Origin: Microbacterium limosum
Lineage (GTDB): Bacteria > Actinomycetota > Actinomycetes > Actinomycetales > Microbacteriaceae
DNA length: 64,000 bases
Direction: 5' to 3'
Assembly (NCBI RefSeq): GCF_036324365.1
Contig: NZ_CP137080.1
Coordinates: 682,001-746,000 of the forward strand
This document shows, piece after piece, positions 34,333 to 45,549 of this stretch. The translations under genes were made by a program, and so were the position numbers. The stretch's first letter is position 1. Each line of letters opens with the position of its first letter. The notes under the pieces are model-generated. The model made no database searches. It had not been told where the DNA came from and saw only the letters and a list, made by a program, of their open reading frames with translations.

Positions 34333-35993
34333 GCGTCGACTCCCAGACCCCGCTGCTGTCCATCCGCGACCTGACCGTCGCCTTCGACGCGGGCAAGACG
34401 TCGCGTGAGGTGCTGCACGGCGTGAGCCTCGACATCCACCCCGGCGAGACGGTCGCGATCGTCGGCGAGTCCGGCTCCGGCAAGTCGACGACCGCGTCGG
34501 CCATCATCAACCTGCTCCCGGGCACGGGGCACGTCACGGGAGGCTCGATCACCCTCGAGGGGCGTGAGCTGACCGAGCTGTCGCTGTCGCAGATGGAGAA
34601 GGTGCGCGGGCGCGAGATCGGCTACGTGCCGCAGGACCCGATGTCGAACCTGAACCCCGTGTGGAGCATCGGCTTCCAGGTGAAGGAGGCGATCCGTGCG
34701 AACGGCATCGCCACGGGCCGCCGCGAGGTCGAGCAGCGCGCCATCGAGGTTCTGAAGCAGGCCGGACTGAAGGATGCCGAGCGCCGGCTCCACCAGTTCC
34801 CGCATCAGTTCTCGGGCGGCATGCGTCAGCGGGCCCTGATCGGCATCGGCCTCGCCGCCGATCCCAAGCTGCTCATCGCCGACGAGCCGACCTCGGCGCT
34901 CGACGTCACGGTGCAGCGGGTCATCCTCGACCACATGGCCTCGCTCACCCGCGAGCGCGGCACCGCGGTGCTTCTCATCACGCACGACCTGGGGCTTGCC
35001 GCCGAGCGCGCCGACACGATCATCGTGATGAACCAGGGCGAGATCGTCGAGTCGGGGCCGAGCCGGGAGATCCTCGAGGACCCGCGGCATCCCTACACGC
35101 AGCGCCTCGTCGCGGCGGCCCCGAGCCTCGCCTCCCAGCGGATCCAGGCCACCGTCGAGGACCGGGGGCCGGTGCGCGACATCGACGCCGCCGAGCCTCC
35201 CGCCGTCGTCGTGACCGACCTGGTCAAGGAGTACAAGATCCGTCGCGGCGGGTTCCGCAGCGAGCCGTTCCGCGCCGTCGACGGCGTCTCGTTCGAGATC
35301 CCGCGGGGCAAGACCCTCGCCCTCGTGGGCGAGTCCGGGTCCGGGAAGTCCACGATCGCGAAGATGGTCCTCGGGCTCGAGGATCCCACCTCGGGCTCGA
35401 TCACGATCGACGGCGAGCGGACCGACGCGCTCTCCGGCCGGGAGTTCTTCGCGCTCCGCCGGCGCATGCAGCCGGTGTTCCAGGACCCGTACGGCTCCCT
35501 CGACCCGCTGCGCAACATCGGCAACACGATCTCCGAGCCGCTGCACATCCACGGGGTGGGCGACGCGGCGTCTCGGCGCGCTCGGGTGAAGGAGCTGCTC
35601 GAGCAGGTGGCCCTGCCGCAGGAACTCGCCTCGCGCTATCCGAACGAGCTCTCCGGCGGTCAGCGCCAGCGCGTGGCGATCGCGCGGGCGCTCGCCCTCA
35701 AGCCCGACATCGTCGTACTGGACGAGGCGGTGTCGGCGCTCGACGTGCTCGTGCAGGACCAGATCCTGCAGCTGCTGGCGGACCTGCAGTCCGAACTGGC
35801 GCTGACCTACCTGTTTATCACGCACGACCTCGCCGTCGTGCGGGTCGCGGCCGACCTGGTGTGCGTCATGGAGCATGGGAAGCTCGTGGAGCAGGGAACG
35901 GTGGACCAGATCTTCGCCGCTCCGGCCGAGGAGTACACGCGGCGCCTCCTCGACGCGATCCCCGGCGCATCCATCCCTCTCGGCGGCCGATGA
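34329..35993 (+). CDS. Fused dipeptide/oligopeptide ABC ATPase (OppD-OppF)
   Basis: A 554-residue protein with two complete ABC ATPase domains in one chain. Domain 1: Walker A GESGSGKST (~45), signature FSGGMRQR, Walker B LLIADEPTSALDV. Domain 2: Walker A GESGSGKST (~337), signature LSGGQRQR, Walker B IVVLDEAVSALDV. Between them is a DPRHPYTQRLVAAAPSL region that in separate OppD proteins precedes the C-terminal Fe-S/regulatory tail. The fusion is common in actinobacteria. It overlaps OppC and the next gene by 4 bases each. Confidence 0.95.
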   Translation: MSVDSQTPLLSIRDLTVAFDAGKTSREVLHGVSLDIHPGETVAIVGESGSGKSTTASAIINLLPGTGHVTGGSITLEGRELTELSLSQMEKVRGREIGYVPQDPMSNLNPVWSIGFQVKEAIRANGIATGRREVEQRAIEVLKQAGLKDAERRLHQFPHQFSGGMRQRALIGIGLAADPKLLIADEPTSALDVTVQRVILDHMASLTRERGTAVLLITHDLGLAAERADTIIVMNQGEIVESGPSREILEDPRHPYTQRLVAAAPSLASQRIQATVEDRGPVRDIDAAEPPAVVVTDLVKEYKIRRGGFRSEPFRAVDGVSFEIPRGKTLALVGESGSGKSTIAKMVLGLEDPTSGSITIDGERTDALSGREFFALRRRMQPVFQDPYGSLDPLRNIGNTISEPLHIHGVGDAASRRARVKELLEQVALPQELASRYPNELSGGQRQRVAIARALALKPDIVVLDEAVSALDVLVQDQILQLLADLQSELALTYLFITHDLAVVRVAADLVCVMEHGKLVEQGTVDQIFAAPAEEYTRRLLDAIPGASIPLGGR

Positions 35994-36577
35994 GGCGCGC
36001 GACTCCGACTCCCGAGGGACGGGTCTTCCGAACGCCGTCCGGAGTCGTCGCGTTCGTCGTGGCGGCGGCGGTCGCTGCGCTCCTGCTGGGGGATGCCGCG
36101 GTGCGTGCGGGGGTGGGGGAGATGCTCCTGCTGGCCCCCTGGATCCTGCTCCTGCTCTGGGGTGCATACGTCTTCGTCTATGCACCCCGCGTGCGCATCG
36201 ACCGCGACGGCATCCGGCTCCACAACATCCTCCGCATCATCGACGTGCCGTGGGCGCTCGTACGCGGCATCGACGTGCGGTGGCAGCTGGAGCTGACGCT
36301 TCACGACGGCCGGGTCCTGCGCGCCTACGGCGGACCCGTGGCGGGAAGGCCAGGGCGACCCGCGCTCCGGCGATCGCCGGGGGAAGCCGAGCGGGTGCCC
36401 CCCGCGGTCCGCGATCTCGCACTGATCCGCGAGCAGTGGCAGGACGCCCTCGAGCAGGGAGCCGACTCGGCGGCCCCGGAGATCCGACGCGGCTGGGACG
36501 TTCCGGGGCTCGTCGCGCTGGCCGCGATCCTCGCGTGGGCGGTCATCGCTCTGCTGATCTCCGGCGGAACAAGCTGA
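35990..36577 (+). CDS. PH-domain-like membrane protein in the peptide transporter operon
   Basis: A 195-residue protein with two N-terminal membrane helices (VVAFVVAAAVAALLLGDAAV and LLLAPWILLLLWGAYVFVY), a bacterial PH-like segment (RIDRDGIRLHNILRIIDVPW, LELTLHDGRVLRAYG) and a third helix at the C-terminus (VALAAILAWAVIALL). It overlaps the ATPase gene by ATGA, so it is co-transcribed, but its family is usually found on its own and a role in transport is not established. Confidence 0.85.
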   Translation: MRRATPTPEGRVFRTPSGVVAFVVAAAVAALLLGDAAVRAGVGEMLLLAPWILLLLWGAYVFVYAPRVRIDRDGIRLHNILRIIDVPWALVRGIDVRWQLELTLHDGRVLRAYGGPVAGRPGRPALRRSPGEAERVPPAVRDLALIREQWQDALEQGADSAAPEIRRGWDVPGLVALAAILAWAVIALLISGGTS

Positions 36578-36681
36578 GCGATCTGCCTGATCCGGACTGC
36601 GCCGCCTGAGAGATCGACGATGACGTTCCATTGGCCGACCGCACGATCCGACGCACGCGCACCACGCGCCGGGACCGCGCC

Positions 36682-37260
36682 GTGACGCTGTACATCCTCC
36701 GCCGGTTCGTCCACTACGCGATCCTGAGCCTCATCGCGACGTGCCTGGCATATGTGCTCGCGAGCGTGCTGCTCAAGCCCGCGGAGCGCTACTACGGCAT
36801 GAACCCGAGACCGCCCCAGACCTCGATCGAGGCGAGCCTCGATGCGATGGGTGTGACCCCCGCGGTACCGGTGCTCGTGCGGCTGTGGGACTGGCTCGTC
36901 GGCCTGTTCACCCGCTTCTCGCTCGGGGAGACCATCGGCGGCGTTCAGGTGACCGCGGAGATCGCGGCGCGCGCCGGCGCGAGCCTGCGCCTCCTGCTCA
37001 TCGGCTCGATCATCGGCGCGATCCTGGGCGTGCTGCTCGGGGTCTGGGGGGCCGTGCGCCAGTACCGCGCGAGCGATCAGGCGGTCTCCGCCCTCGACGT
37101 GTCGATCCAGGCGGGCGTGATCAACCTGCTCGAGGACCTCAAGGTGCGTCTGGGGCTGTCGTGCATCTTCGTCGGGCACGACCTCGCCGTCGTACGGCAG
37201 ATCGCCGACGACGTAGCGGTGATGTACCTCGGCAGCAGCACTGCCGCACGCTCGATCCCG
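36682..37260 (+). pseudogene. Chimeric remnant: OppB-type permease start fused in frame to OppF-type ATPase end
   Basis: From GTG 36682 the frame encodes ~130 residues of an OppB permease ([20 protein letters not shown] to [10 protein letters not shown]), including two helices. At ~37070-37085 it passes in frame into the C-terminal half of a peptide ABC ATPase: [22 protein letters not shown] (Walker B and D-loop), then [22 protein letters not shown] (H-loop). Downstream the ATPase sequence decays after [12 protein letters not shown]. So a deletion of several kb removed the rest of oppB, all of oppC and oppD and the start of oppF from a second transporter operon. The chimera has no complete functional domain. 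Confidence 0.85.
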
Positions 37261-37417
37261 CCCTCGCGCCGCACGGGCGCGCCCGCGTCGCGTGCCACCA
37301 CGCCGGCCGCTCCGGCATGGTCGAGGAGGCCGCCCTCGCGACGGCCACCTGATCGTCCCGGGCTGCGGACACCATCTCACCCCGGGTCTTCCCCCGAAAA
37401 AACCGAGAGGAAATCAC

Positions 37418-39097
37418 ATGAGAATGCGCAACGCGAAGGCGTTCGGATCCCTCGCGATGCTGGGCGCCACCGCGCTCATCGTCGCGGGCTGCACCGCCGG
37501 CAACACCACCGCCCCGACCGACGCGGCGACCGATTCGACGCAGCTTCCTTCGACGGACTGGGTGCGCGCCGACGCCTCCGAGGTGCAGGACGGCGGCAGC
37601 GTCACGCTCGCCGTGAGCGCCCTGCCGGTGAACTTCAACATCTACCAGATCGACGGCAACGACTCCGACACCAACGACATCGTCGAGACGACGCTCGGCG
37701 GCCCCATCAAGATCGACGAATCCGGCAGTCCCGTCCTCAACGAGGACTACGCGTCATCCGCGGAGATCACGAGCGAGGACCCGCAGGTCGTGGAGGTCCG
37801 ACTCAACCCCGAGGCGGTCTGGGAGGACGGCACACCCATCACCGTCGCCGACTACGTCGCGACCTGGCAGGCCAACAACGGCTCGAACGCGGAGTTCATC
37901 AACGTCTCCACCGCAGGGTGGGACCAGATCGAGTCGATCGAGGAGGGCGATGACGAATACCACGTCGTCGTGACCTTCTCATCGGTCTATGCCGACTGGC
38001 AGAGTCTGTTCACGAGCGTCCTCAAGGAGAGCGTCGCGAGCGATCCGGCGGCGTTCAACGAGGGCTTCCTCACCTCCGCCATGCCTTCCTCGGGGCCCTT
38101 CGTCATCACGAACGTGGACACGACGGGCCAGATCGTCACCGCCGAGCGCAACCCGCTGTGGTGGGGCGAGACACCCAAGCTCGACCGCATCCTGTTCCAG
38201 GCCGTGAGCCAGGATCAGCAGGGCTCGTCGTTCGCCAACGGCGAGATCGACGCCCTGTACATCTCCTCCAACGCCGACCTCTACGAGACGGCCCAGGGCG
38301 TCGACGGGGCCGACATCCAGGCGACGAACGGTCTCACGTGGACCCACGTGACCATGAACGCCTCGGACGGTCCGCTCGCCGACGTCAACGTCCGCAAGGC
38401 CGTCGCCTCGATCGTGAACCGCGAGCAGATCGCCGCCGCGGCCAACACGCCCGTCGGGGTGCCGGCCGTCACGCAGGGCGACTACATCTTCATGGCGGGC
38501 CAGGAGGGCTACGAGGATGCCGCGCTGCCCTACGATCCCGAAGCGGGCGCCGCCTTCCTCGAGGAGGCCGGCTACACGCAGGAGGGCGAGGAGTGGGTCA
38601 GGGACGGCGAGACGCTCGAGCTGACCGTCACCGTACCCGCCGACACCGCCACGAACATCCAGCGCGCCGAGCAGGTGCAGGCCGACCTCGGCGAGTTCGG
38701 CATCCCCGTCGAACTCGTCACGGTCCCCGTCGCCGGCTACTTCAGCGACTACGTCATCCCCGGCGACTTCGAGATGGTCTCCTTCTCGTGGGTGGGCACG
38801 GCGTTCCCGATCTCGACGGCGGAGCCGCTGTTCTCCCCGCTCGACTCGGAGCAGAACTTCACCGGCACGACGGAGGAGGCGCTCGGGGACCTGTGGGACC
38901 GGGCGAACAGCGAGCTCGATCCGCAGGCCCGCATCGAGATCGCGAACGAGATCAATGAGGCGATCTGGGACTACGTGCCGATGTTCCCGATCGCACCGCT
39001 GCCCGAGGTGTGGGCGGTCGCCGATGGTCTGGTCAACTACGGTGCGACGCAGTTCGAGACGATCGACTGGACCCTCGTGGGCTGGGCCGCCGAGTAA
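37418..39097 (+). CDS. Oligopeptide ABC transporter substrate-binding lipoprotein (SBP family 5), second copy
   Basis: A 559-residue binding protein with a lipobox, ALIVAGC (Cys25), and family-5 blocks [32 protein letters not shown] and [25 protein letters not shown] precedes the ATG. It follows the deleted remnant of a second opp operon and no longer has its own permeases or ATPase. Its frame is intact and it ends with a strong terminator, so it may deliver to the intact OppBC-DF system upstream. The two binding proteins are clearly diverged and should bind different peptides. Confidence 0.93.
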   Translation: MRMRNAKAFGSLAMLGATALIVAGCTAGNTTAPTDAATDSTQLPSTDWVRADASEVQDGGSVTLAVSALPVNFNIYQIDGNDSDTNDIVETTLGGPIKIDESGSPVLNEDYASSAEITSEDPQVVEVRLNPEAVWEDGTPITVADYVATWQANNGSNAEFINVSTAGWDQIESIEEGDDEYHVVVTFSSVYADWQSLFTSVLKESVASDPAAFNEGFLTSAMPSSGPFVITNVDTTGQIVTAERNPLWWGETPKLDRILFQAVSQDQQGSSFANGEIDALYISSNADLYETAQGVDGADIQATNGLTWTHVTMNASDGPLADVNVRKAVASIVNREQIAAAANTPVGVPAVTQGDYIFMAGQEGYEDAALPYDPEAGAAFLEEAGYTQEGEEWVRDGETLELTVTVPADTATNIQRAEQVQADLGEFGIPVELVTVPVAGYFSDYVIPGDFEMVSFSWVGTAFPISTAEPLFSPLDSEQNFTGTTEEALGDLWDRANSELDPQARIEIANEINEAIWDYVPMFPIAPLPEVWAVADGLVNYGATQFETIDWTLVGWAAE

Positions 39098-39112
39098 TCC
39101 GCGGCATCCGCT

Positions 39113-39158
39113 CGTCGAACGGGGCGGGATCCTTCACCGGGTCCCGCCCCGTTCGACG
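39113..39158. terminator. Rho-independent-type terminator after the second binding protein
   Basis: A perfect 17-bp stem (CGTCGAACGGGGCGGGA with its complement) and 12-base loop, 15 bases after the stop, followed by TCTTCCC. Confidence 0.8.
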
Positions 39159-39196
39159 TCTTCCCGGTCCTCGGCAGCCTCTCGGGAGGCCTGCGG

Positions 39197-39202
39197 TAGT
39201 CT
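39197..39202 (+). promoter_or_regulatory. -10 element TAGTCT for typA
   Basis: TAGTCT fits TANNNT and lies 48 bases before the typA ATG at 39251, giving a short leader. Confidence 0.4.
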
Positions 39203-39250
39203 GGAACGGCCGGAATTCCGGACATCTCCCTCCACGCAAGGACCACCGTC

Positions 39251-41152
<1,902 letters not shown>

Positions 41153-41167
41153 GCGCCGCCGCGCCCG

Positions 41168-42295
41168 TCAGGGCGCCTCGAGCACCAGCTCTTCGAGGTC
41201 CTCGAGCAGGTGGGCGGGCAGATCGCCGTCCTCGCCCGTCGCGTTGAGCAGGATCGCCACGGCGGTCTCGCTCTCCGCGTGGTACATCGCGAGGGCCTGG
41301 TAGCCGAGGCCGTTGCCGGTGTGCCCGATCCAGTCGCCGATGCGTCCGATCCCGAGGCCGTACTCGTCGTACTCGGGGCTCTGCGGATCGGATGCCGTGG
41401 GCCCGAACGCCGAGAGGCGGGTCTCGAACGTCTCGTCCTCCAGCAGCGCGCCCGTCCCGAGCGCCTGCGCCCACACGGCGAGGTCGCCGGCCGTGCCGAA
41501 CAGTCCGCCCGCGGCCGAGAACGCGCTCGCACGGACGGCGGGGAGCGGCTCGGCCGCGCCGTCCGTGAGCTGGAACGGTGTGGCCGCGGCATCCGGTGCA
41601 GCGCCGTCGCCGGGGTAGACGACGCTCTCGAGCCCGAGGGGCTCGGTCACGAGCTCCGCGACCGCCTGCGACCACGTGTCCATCGAAGCGTCGGCGACGA
41701 GCTCGCCGACGAGCAGCGTGTTCGTGTTGGAGTACTCGTACGACGTGCCGGGCGCGAACGACTCGGGAAGGCCCCGCACGAGGTCGAAGAGGTCGTCGTC
41801 CTCCCAGGCTCGCTCGGGGTCCGCGGTGATCTCCTCGATGAGACCGGGCTGCGCGGAGTAGTTCGGCGTCCCCGCCGTCATGGCCGCGAGCTCCCACGGC
41901 GTCGCGTCGGCGGGCGACACGCCCTCCTCAGGGGCGGTCGTGGGAACGATGAGGTCGACCAGGCCCTCCTCGGCAAGGCGGAGCAGCACCGTCACGACGA
42001 ACGACTTCGTGACGCTCCGGTAGCCGAAGACCGTCTCCTCCGTGATGGGGGTGCCCTCGTCGTCGGCGTCTCCGTGCACGATGACCTCGGTGTCCTCGCC
42101 CCGCCGGATCGCGAGCGCGCCTCCCGGCACGCCCCGGGCGTCGATCAGCCCGGCGAACGCCTCCTCGAGGGTCGGCGGCTCGGTGGGCGCGGGTACGGGG
42201 GGTTCCGGTTCCGCGGTGCAGCCGGCCATCGCGGCCATCGCGGCGAGCGCGGCGACGGCCGCGCCGATGCGGAGGGATCGGGAGGGAACCGGCAT
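41168..42295 (-). CDS. Serine hydrolase lipoprotein, beta-lactamase/class C family
   Basis: A 375-residue secreted protein with a lipobox, AMAAMAGC (Cys26). The serine beta-lactamase-like catalytic set is visible: Ser-x-x-Lys in YRSVTKSF, Tyr-Ser-Asn in YEYSNTNTLLVG and His-Thr-Gly in WIGHTGNGLGYQ. Such proteins include DD-carboxypeptidases, esterases and class C beta-lactamases; the exact activity cannot be told. It is leaderless (TACGCT 6 bases before the ATG) and divergent from azlC, with only 81 bases between. Confidence 0.9.
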   Translation of the reverse strand: MPVPSRSLRIGAAVAALAAMAAMAGCTAEPEPPVPAPTEPPTLEEAFAGLIDARGVPGGALAIRRGEDTEVIVHGDADDEGTPITEETVFGYRSVTKSFVVTVLLRLAEEGLVDLIVPTTAPEEGVSPADATPWELAAMTAGTPNYSAQPGLIEEITADPERAWEDDDLFDLVRGLPESFAPGTSYEYSNTNTLLVGELVADASMDTWSQAVAELVTEPLGLESVVYPGDGAAPDAAATPFQLTDGAAEPLPAVRASAFSAAGGLFGTAGDLAVWAQALGTGALLEDETFETRLSAFGPTASDPQSPEYDEYGLGIGRIGDWIGHTGNGLGYQALAMYHAESETAVAILLNATGEDGDLPAHLLEDLEELVLEAP

Positions 42296-42301
42296 GGCCC
42301 C

Positions 42302-42307
42302 AGCGTA
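42302..42307 (-). promoter_or_regulatory. -10 element TACGCT, serine hydrolase gene
   Basis: TACGCT on the minus strand, 6 bases before the ATG at 42295. No ribosome-binding site between. Confidence 0.6.
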
Positions 42308-42363
42308 ACGCGGCCGGTCCACGGGACTTCGGGTGGCCGGCGGGTGCGGCGGTGCGGGCCCGG

Positions 42364-42369
42364 TACGCT
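42364..42369 (+). promoter_or_regulatory. -10 element TACGCT, azlC
   Basis: TACGCT ends 7 bases before the GTG at 42377, so azlCD is probably leaderless. Confidence 0.6.
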
Positions 42370-42376
42370 CGAACGA

Positions 42377-43135
42377 GTGAGCCCCGCCGACACCTCCCCC
42401 GTGGGCGCCGCGGACCCCCACGCGCGGCGGGCGTGGCGCCAGGCCCTGAGCGTCGCCCTGGCGACGAGCGCGTACGGCGTCTCGTTCGGGGCGCTGGCCG
42501 TGGCATCCGGCCTCGACGTCTGGCAGACGTGCGTGCTGAGCCTGCTGATGTTCACGGGCGGATCGCAGTACGCGTTCGTCGGCGTGATCGGCGCGGGCGG
42601 CATCGCCGCAGCACCCGCCGCGATCGCCTCGGCGGGGCTGCTCGGCGTGCGCAACGTGGCCTACGGCATGCGGATGTCTCCCGTCATCGGTCCCGGCGCC
42701 CTGCGACGCGCGGCCGCGGCCCACGTCACGATCGACGAGTCGACGGCCGTCTCGCTCGCCCAGACCACGCCCCGCGCCCGCACCCTGGGCTTCTGGCTCA
42801 CGGGCTTCGCCATCTACATCGGGTGGAACCTGACGACCCTCGTGGGGGCGCTTCTCGGCGACGTGCTCGGCGATCCGCGCGCGTGGGGCCTGGATGCCGC
42901 GGCGGCCGCCGCCTTCCTGGCGCTGCTGTGGCCCCGCCTGCGCGGACGGCAGGCGATCGCGGTCGGCGCCGCCGCGGCGGTCGTGGCGACCGTGCTGACC
43001 CCTGGGCTCATGCCGGGCCTGCCCGTGCTCATCGCGGCCGTCGTGGCGATCGCGGTGGGCTGGGCGAACTGGCTCGGCGACGCAACGTCCCCGGGCGAGC
43101 CCGAAGACGTTCCCGAGCGGGAGGGTCTGCCGTGA
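42377..43135 (+). CDS. azlC: Branched-chain amino acid exporter large subunit AzlC
   Basis: A 252-residue membrane protein with the AzlC family's ALSVALATSAYGVSFGALAV, LLMFTGGSQYAFVGVIGAGG and GLLGVRNVAYGMRMSPVI. Together with the small subunit AzlD it exports branched-chain amino acids or analogues. Its stop overlaps the azlD start as GTGA. Confidence 0.94.
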   Translation: MSPADTSPVGAADPHARRAWRQALSVALATSAYGVSFGALAVASGLDVWQTCVLSLLMFTGGSQYAFVGVIGAGGIAAAPAAIASAGLLGVRNVAYGMRMSPVIGPGALRRAAAAHVTIDESTAVSLAQTTPRARTLGFWLTGFAIYIGWNLTTLVGALLGDVLGDPRAWGLDAAAAAAFLALLWPRLRGRQAIAVGAAAAVVATVLTPGLMPGLPVLIAAVVAIAVGWANWLGDATSPGEPEDVPEREGLP

Positions 43136-43446
43136 CGCTGTGGACCGCCGTGCTGCTCGCCTCCGTCATCTGCGTCGCCCTCAAGGCGGTCGGCTACCTC
43201 CTGCCGACCTCGTGGGTGGAGGCGCCTCGGCCCGCGCGCATCGCCGACCTGCTCACGGTGGCGCTGCTGTCCGCGCTCGTGGCCGTCCAGACGCTCGGGG
43301 CGGGGCAGGCGATCGCGGTGGATGCCCGGGTCCCCGCCCTCTTCGTCGCGGCCGGTCTGCTCATGATCCGCGCGCCTTTCCTCGTCGTCGTCGCTGCCGC
43401 GGCCGTGACGGCGGCGCTCCTGCGCCTGGCCGGGTGGGCGGCGTGA
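43132..43446 (+). CDS. azlD: Branched-chain amino acid exporter small subunit AzlD
   Basis: A 104-residue protein with four predicted helices: WTAVLLASVICVALKAVGYL, then LLTVALLSALVAVQTLGAG, RVPALFVAAGLLMIRAPF and VVAAAAVTAALLRLAG. AzlD proteins share this size and arrangement and partner AzlC. GTGA overlap with azlC indicates equimolar translation. Confidence 0.93.
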   Translation: MTLWTAVLLASVICVALKAVGYLLPTSWVEAPRPARIADLLTVALLSALVAVQTLGAGQAIAVDARVPALFVAAGLLMIRAPFLVVVAAAAVTAALLRLAGWAA

Positions 43447-43452
43447 GCGGCG

Positions 43453-43458
43453 TAGGCT
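43453..43458 (+). promoter_or_regulatory. -10 element TAGGCT
   Basis: TAGGCT ends 7 bases before the GTG at 43466; leaderless layout. Confidence 0.55.
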
Positions 43459-43465
43459 CGGGGGC

Positions 43466-43846
43466 GTGAAGCCCTCCCTCCCCGCACGCCTGGGCATGTG
43501 GGCGATCGCCGCCGTCGCAGGGGCGGTCTACGGGGTCGTCGGAACGGTCGCGCACGCGTCGACCCTCGGCATCCTGCCGGTGGGGCTCGTGCTTTCGCTG
43601 ATCGGCGCCGGATCGCTCGTGCTCGCGGTGCGCCTGCTCACCGACCGCCGCGCCGCGATCGCGACGACCGCGGGCATGACGCTGGCGATCGTCGTCTTCT
43701 CGGGGGAGGGGCCGGGAGGCTCGGTCATCGCGCCCGCCGGTCTTCCCGCCACGATCTGGACCATCCTGTGCCCGCTCGTCGCGGTGATGGTCGTGGCCTT
43801 TCCGCAGCTGCCCTCCGCCGCCCCGCGCTCGACCCCCTCGTCCTGA
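43466..43846 (+). CDS. Small membrane protein of unknown function
   Basis: A 126-residue protein with four predicted helices: GMWAIAAVAGAVYGVVGTV, LGILPVGLVLSLIGAGSLVL, AIATTAGMTLAIVVFS and ATIWTILCPLVAVMVVAF. It has no catalytic motif. A TAGGCT -10 element sits 7 bases before the GTG. Its place before fdxA-dapC is also seen for a similar small protein in related genomes, but no function is assigned. Confidence 0.8.
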   Translation: MKPSLPARLGMWAIAAVAGAVYGVVGTVAHASTLGILPVGLVLSLIGAGSLVLAVRLLTDRRAAIATTAGMTLAIVVFSGEGPGGSVIAPAGLPATIWTILCPLVAVMVVAFPQLPSAAPRSTPSS

Positions 43847-43897
43847 CTCGCGATTGCCCTGTGTGTCGTCGCGGGGCGACTGCTGCGGCTGGGCACG

Positions 43898-43903
43898 TAG
43901 ACT
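43898..43903 (+). promoter_or_regulatory. -10 element TAGACT, fdxA
   Basis: TAGACT ends 6 bases before the GTG at 43910; leaderless layout. Drives fdxA and probably dapC. Confidence 0.55.
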
Positions 43904-43909
43904 GCTCGT

Positions 43910-44230
43910 GTGACGTATGTGATCGCCCTCCCCTGTGTCGATGTGAAAGACCGGGCCTGCATCGACGAGTGTCCCGTCGACTGCATCTACGAGGGTGAAC
44001 GCTCGCTGTACATCCACCCCGACGAGTGCGTCGACTGCGGCGCGTGCGAGCCGGTGTGCCCCGTCGAGGCGATCTACTACGAGGACGATCTGCCCGACGA
44101 GTGGTCCGACTACTACAAGGCCAACGTCGAGTTCTTCGACGACGTGGGCTCGCCGGGCGGCGCCGCGAAGGTCGGCGTGATCCACAAGGACCACCCGGTG
44201 ATCGAGGCGCTGCCGCCGCAGGAACACTGA
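43910..44230 (+). CDS. fdxA: 7Fe ferredoxin
   Basis: A 106-residue ferredoxin with eight cysteines in the 7Fe pattern: Cys9, 17, 21 (CP) and 25 in the N-terminal half, and Cys40-x-x-Cys43-x-x-Cys46-x-x-x-Cys50-Pro in [16 protein letters not shown]. This arrangement holds one 3Fe-4S and one 4Fe-4S cluster. It is a cytoplasmic electron carrier. The pairing with dapC, 2 bases downstream, matches the mycobacterial Rv1177-Rv1178 arrangement. Confidence 0.95.
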   Translation: MTYVIALPCVDVKDRACIDECPVDCIYEGERSLYIHPDECVDCGACEPVCPVEAIYYEDDLPDEWSDYYKANVEFFDDVGSPGGAAKVGVIHKDHPVIEALPPQEH

Positions 44231-44232
44231 CC

Positions 44233-45345
44233 GTGGGGGTCACCGGCCTTCCCGACTACCCGTGGGAGCAGGTCGCGCCCTACGCAGAGAGGGCGCGCGC
44301 GCACGCCGGCGGCATCGTCGACCTCTCGATCGGCTCGCCGGTCGACCCGACGCCTGCGCTCATCCGCCGTGCGCTCGCCGAGGCGACCGACGCCCACGCC
44401 TATCCGCAGACGATCGGCACGACGCCCCTTCGGGAGGCGATCGCCGCGTGGTTCTCCCGCCGCCGAGCCGTACCCGGTCTCGAAGCGCGTCACGTGCTGC
44501 CGACGATCGGCTCCAAGGAGCTCGTGGCGCTGCTGCCGCTGCTGCTGGGCGTGGGCGAGGGTGACGTCGTCGTGCACCCCCGCGCCGCCTACCCCACCTA
44601 CGAGATCGGCGCGCGCGTCGCGGGCGCCGTGGCCGTTGCCGAGGACGACCCCGCGCGCTGGCCGGCGAACACGCGCCTCGTGTGGCTGAACTCCCCGGGC
44701 AACCCCGACGGGCGCGTGCTGGGCACCGGCGAGCTGCGGGCCGCCGTACGGCGCGCACGCGAGCTCGGTGCGGTCGTCGCGAGCGACGAGTGCTATGCCG
44801 AGCTCGGGTGGGACGGGCCGTGGGCGAGCGAGCCGGTTCCGAGCGTGCTCGACCCGCGGGTGACCGGCGGAGAACTCGGCGGCCTGCTGGCGGTGTACTC
44901 GCTCAGCAAGCAGTCGAACCTCGCGGGCTATCGTGCCGCGTTCCTCGCCGGCGACGCCGACCTCGTCGCGACGATGGCGAACGTCCGCAAGCATCTGGGG
45001 CTCATGCTTCCCGCGCCGGTGCAGCACGCGATGACCGTCGCGCTCGGCGACGACGACCACGTCGCGCAGCAGAAGGAGCTGTACCGCGCCCGGCGCGACG
45101 CGCTGCGCCCCGCGGTCGAGGCCGCCGGATTCCGCATCGATCGCAGCGAGGCGGGGCTCTACCTCTGGGCCACCGAGGGCCGCGACGCGTGGGACAGCAT
45201 GGCGCGCCTCGCCGATCTCGGCATCCTCGCGGGCCCCGGTCACTTCTACGGAGAGCACCACCCGCAGCACGTCCGGCTGTCGCTGACCGCCACCGACGAG
45301 CGGGTCGCGGCGGCGGCGCAGCGCCTGCGCGCGGCCGTTTCGTAG
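44233..45345 (+). CDS. dapC: Succinyldiaminopimelate aminotransferase
   Basis: A 370-residue class I PLP aminotransferase acting in the succinyl branch of lysine/diaminopimelate synthesis. The PLP lysine is Lys226 in VYSLSKQSNLAGYR; TIGSKELVALLPLLL, NSPGNPDGRVL and VASDECYAEL are the other family motifs. dapD and dapE for the same pathway lie 3-5 kb downstream. The GTG at 44233 is 2 bases after the fdxA stop. Confidence 0.94.
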   Translation: MGVTGLPDYPWEQVAPYAERARAHAGGIVDLSIGSPVDPTPALIRRALAEATDAHAYPQTIGTTPLREAIAAWFSRRRAVPGLEARHVLPTIGSKELVALLPLLLGVGEGDVVVHPRAAYPTYEIGARVAGAVAVAEDDPARWPANTRLVWLNSPGNPDGRVLGTGELRAAVRRARELGAVVASDECYAELGWDGPWASEPVPSVLDPRVTGGELGGLLAVYSLSKQSNLAGYRAAFLAGDADLVATMANVRKHLGLMLPAPVQHAMTVALGDDDHVAQQKELYRARRDALRPAVEAAGFRIDRSEAGLYLWATEGRDAWDSMARLADLGILAGPGHFYGEHHPQHVRLSLTATDERVAAAAQRLRAAVS

Positions 45346-45404
45346 ATATCCACCATCGATCGGTCGCAGGCTTGGCGGGTGCGTGAGTAGGCCGATCCTG
45401 AGGA

Positions 45405-45410
45405 TAGGCT
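45405..45410 (+). promoter_or_regulatory. -10 element TAGGCT, gltA
   Basis: TAGGCT lies about 140 bases before the gltA GTG, so gltA has a long leader, unlike most neighbours. The leader holds AAGGAGG just before the start. Confidence 0.4.
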
Positions 45411-45549
45411 GTAGGAGCGCGGATGTCGCGGGGCCACCACCTGCAGCATCCGGACCCGAAGCCTGGGCGCACGATCGCCGGGTGCGGAGGGTCGGCCGCC
45501 CGTCCCGCGGCGGTGACACCCCGACGACGACAAATCGCAAGGAGGCGCC

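Noticed and set aside
34233..36185. Minus-strand open frame of 650 codons opposite OppDF
   Set aside because: Shadow of the ATPase gene; no start signals and no recognisable domain.
30689..39097. Two complete peptide transporter operons
   Set aside because: Only the first is complete; the second consists of a chimeric remnant and one binding protein.
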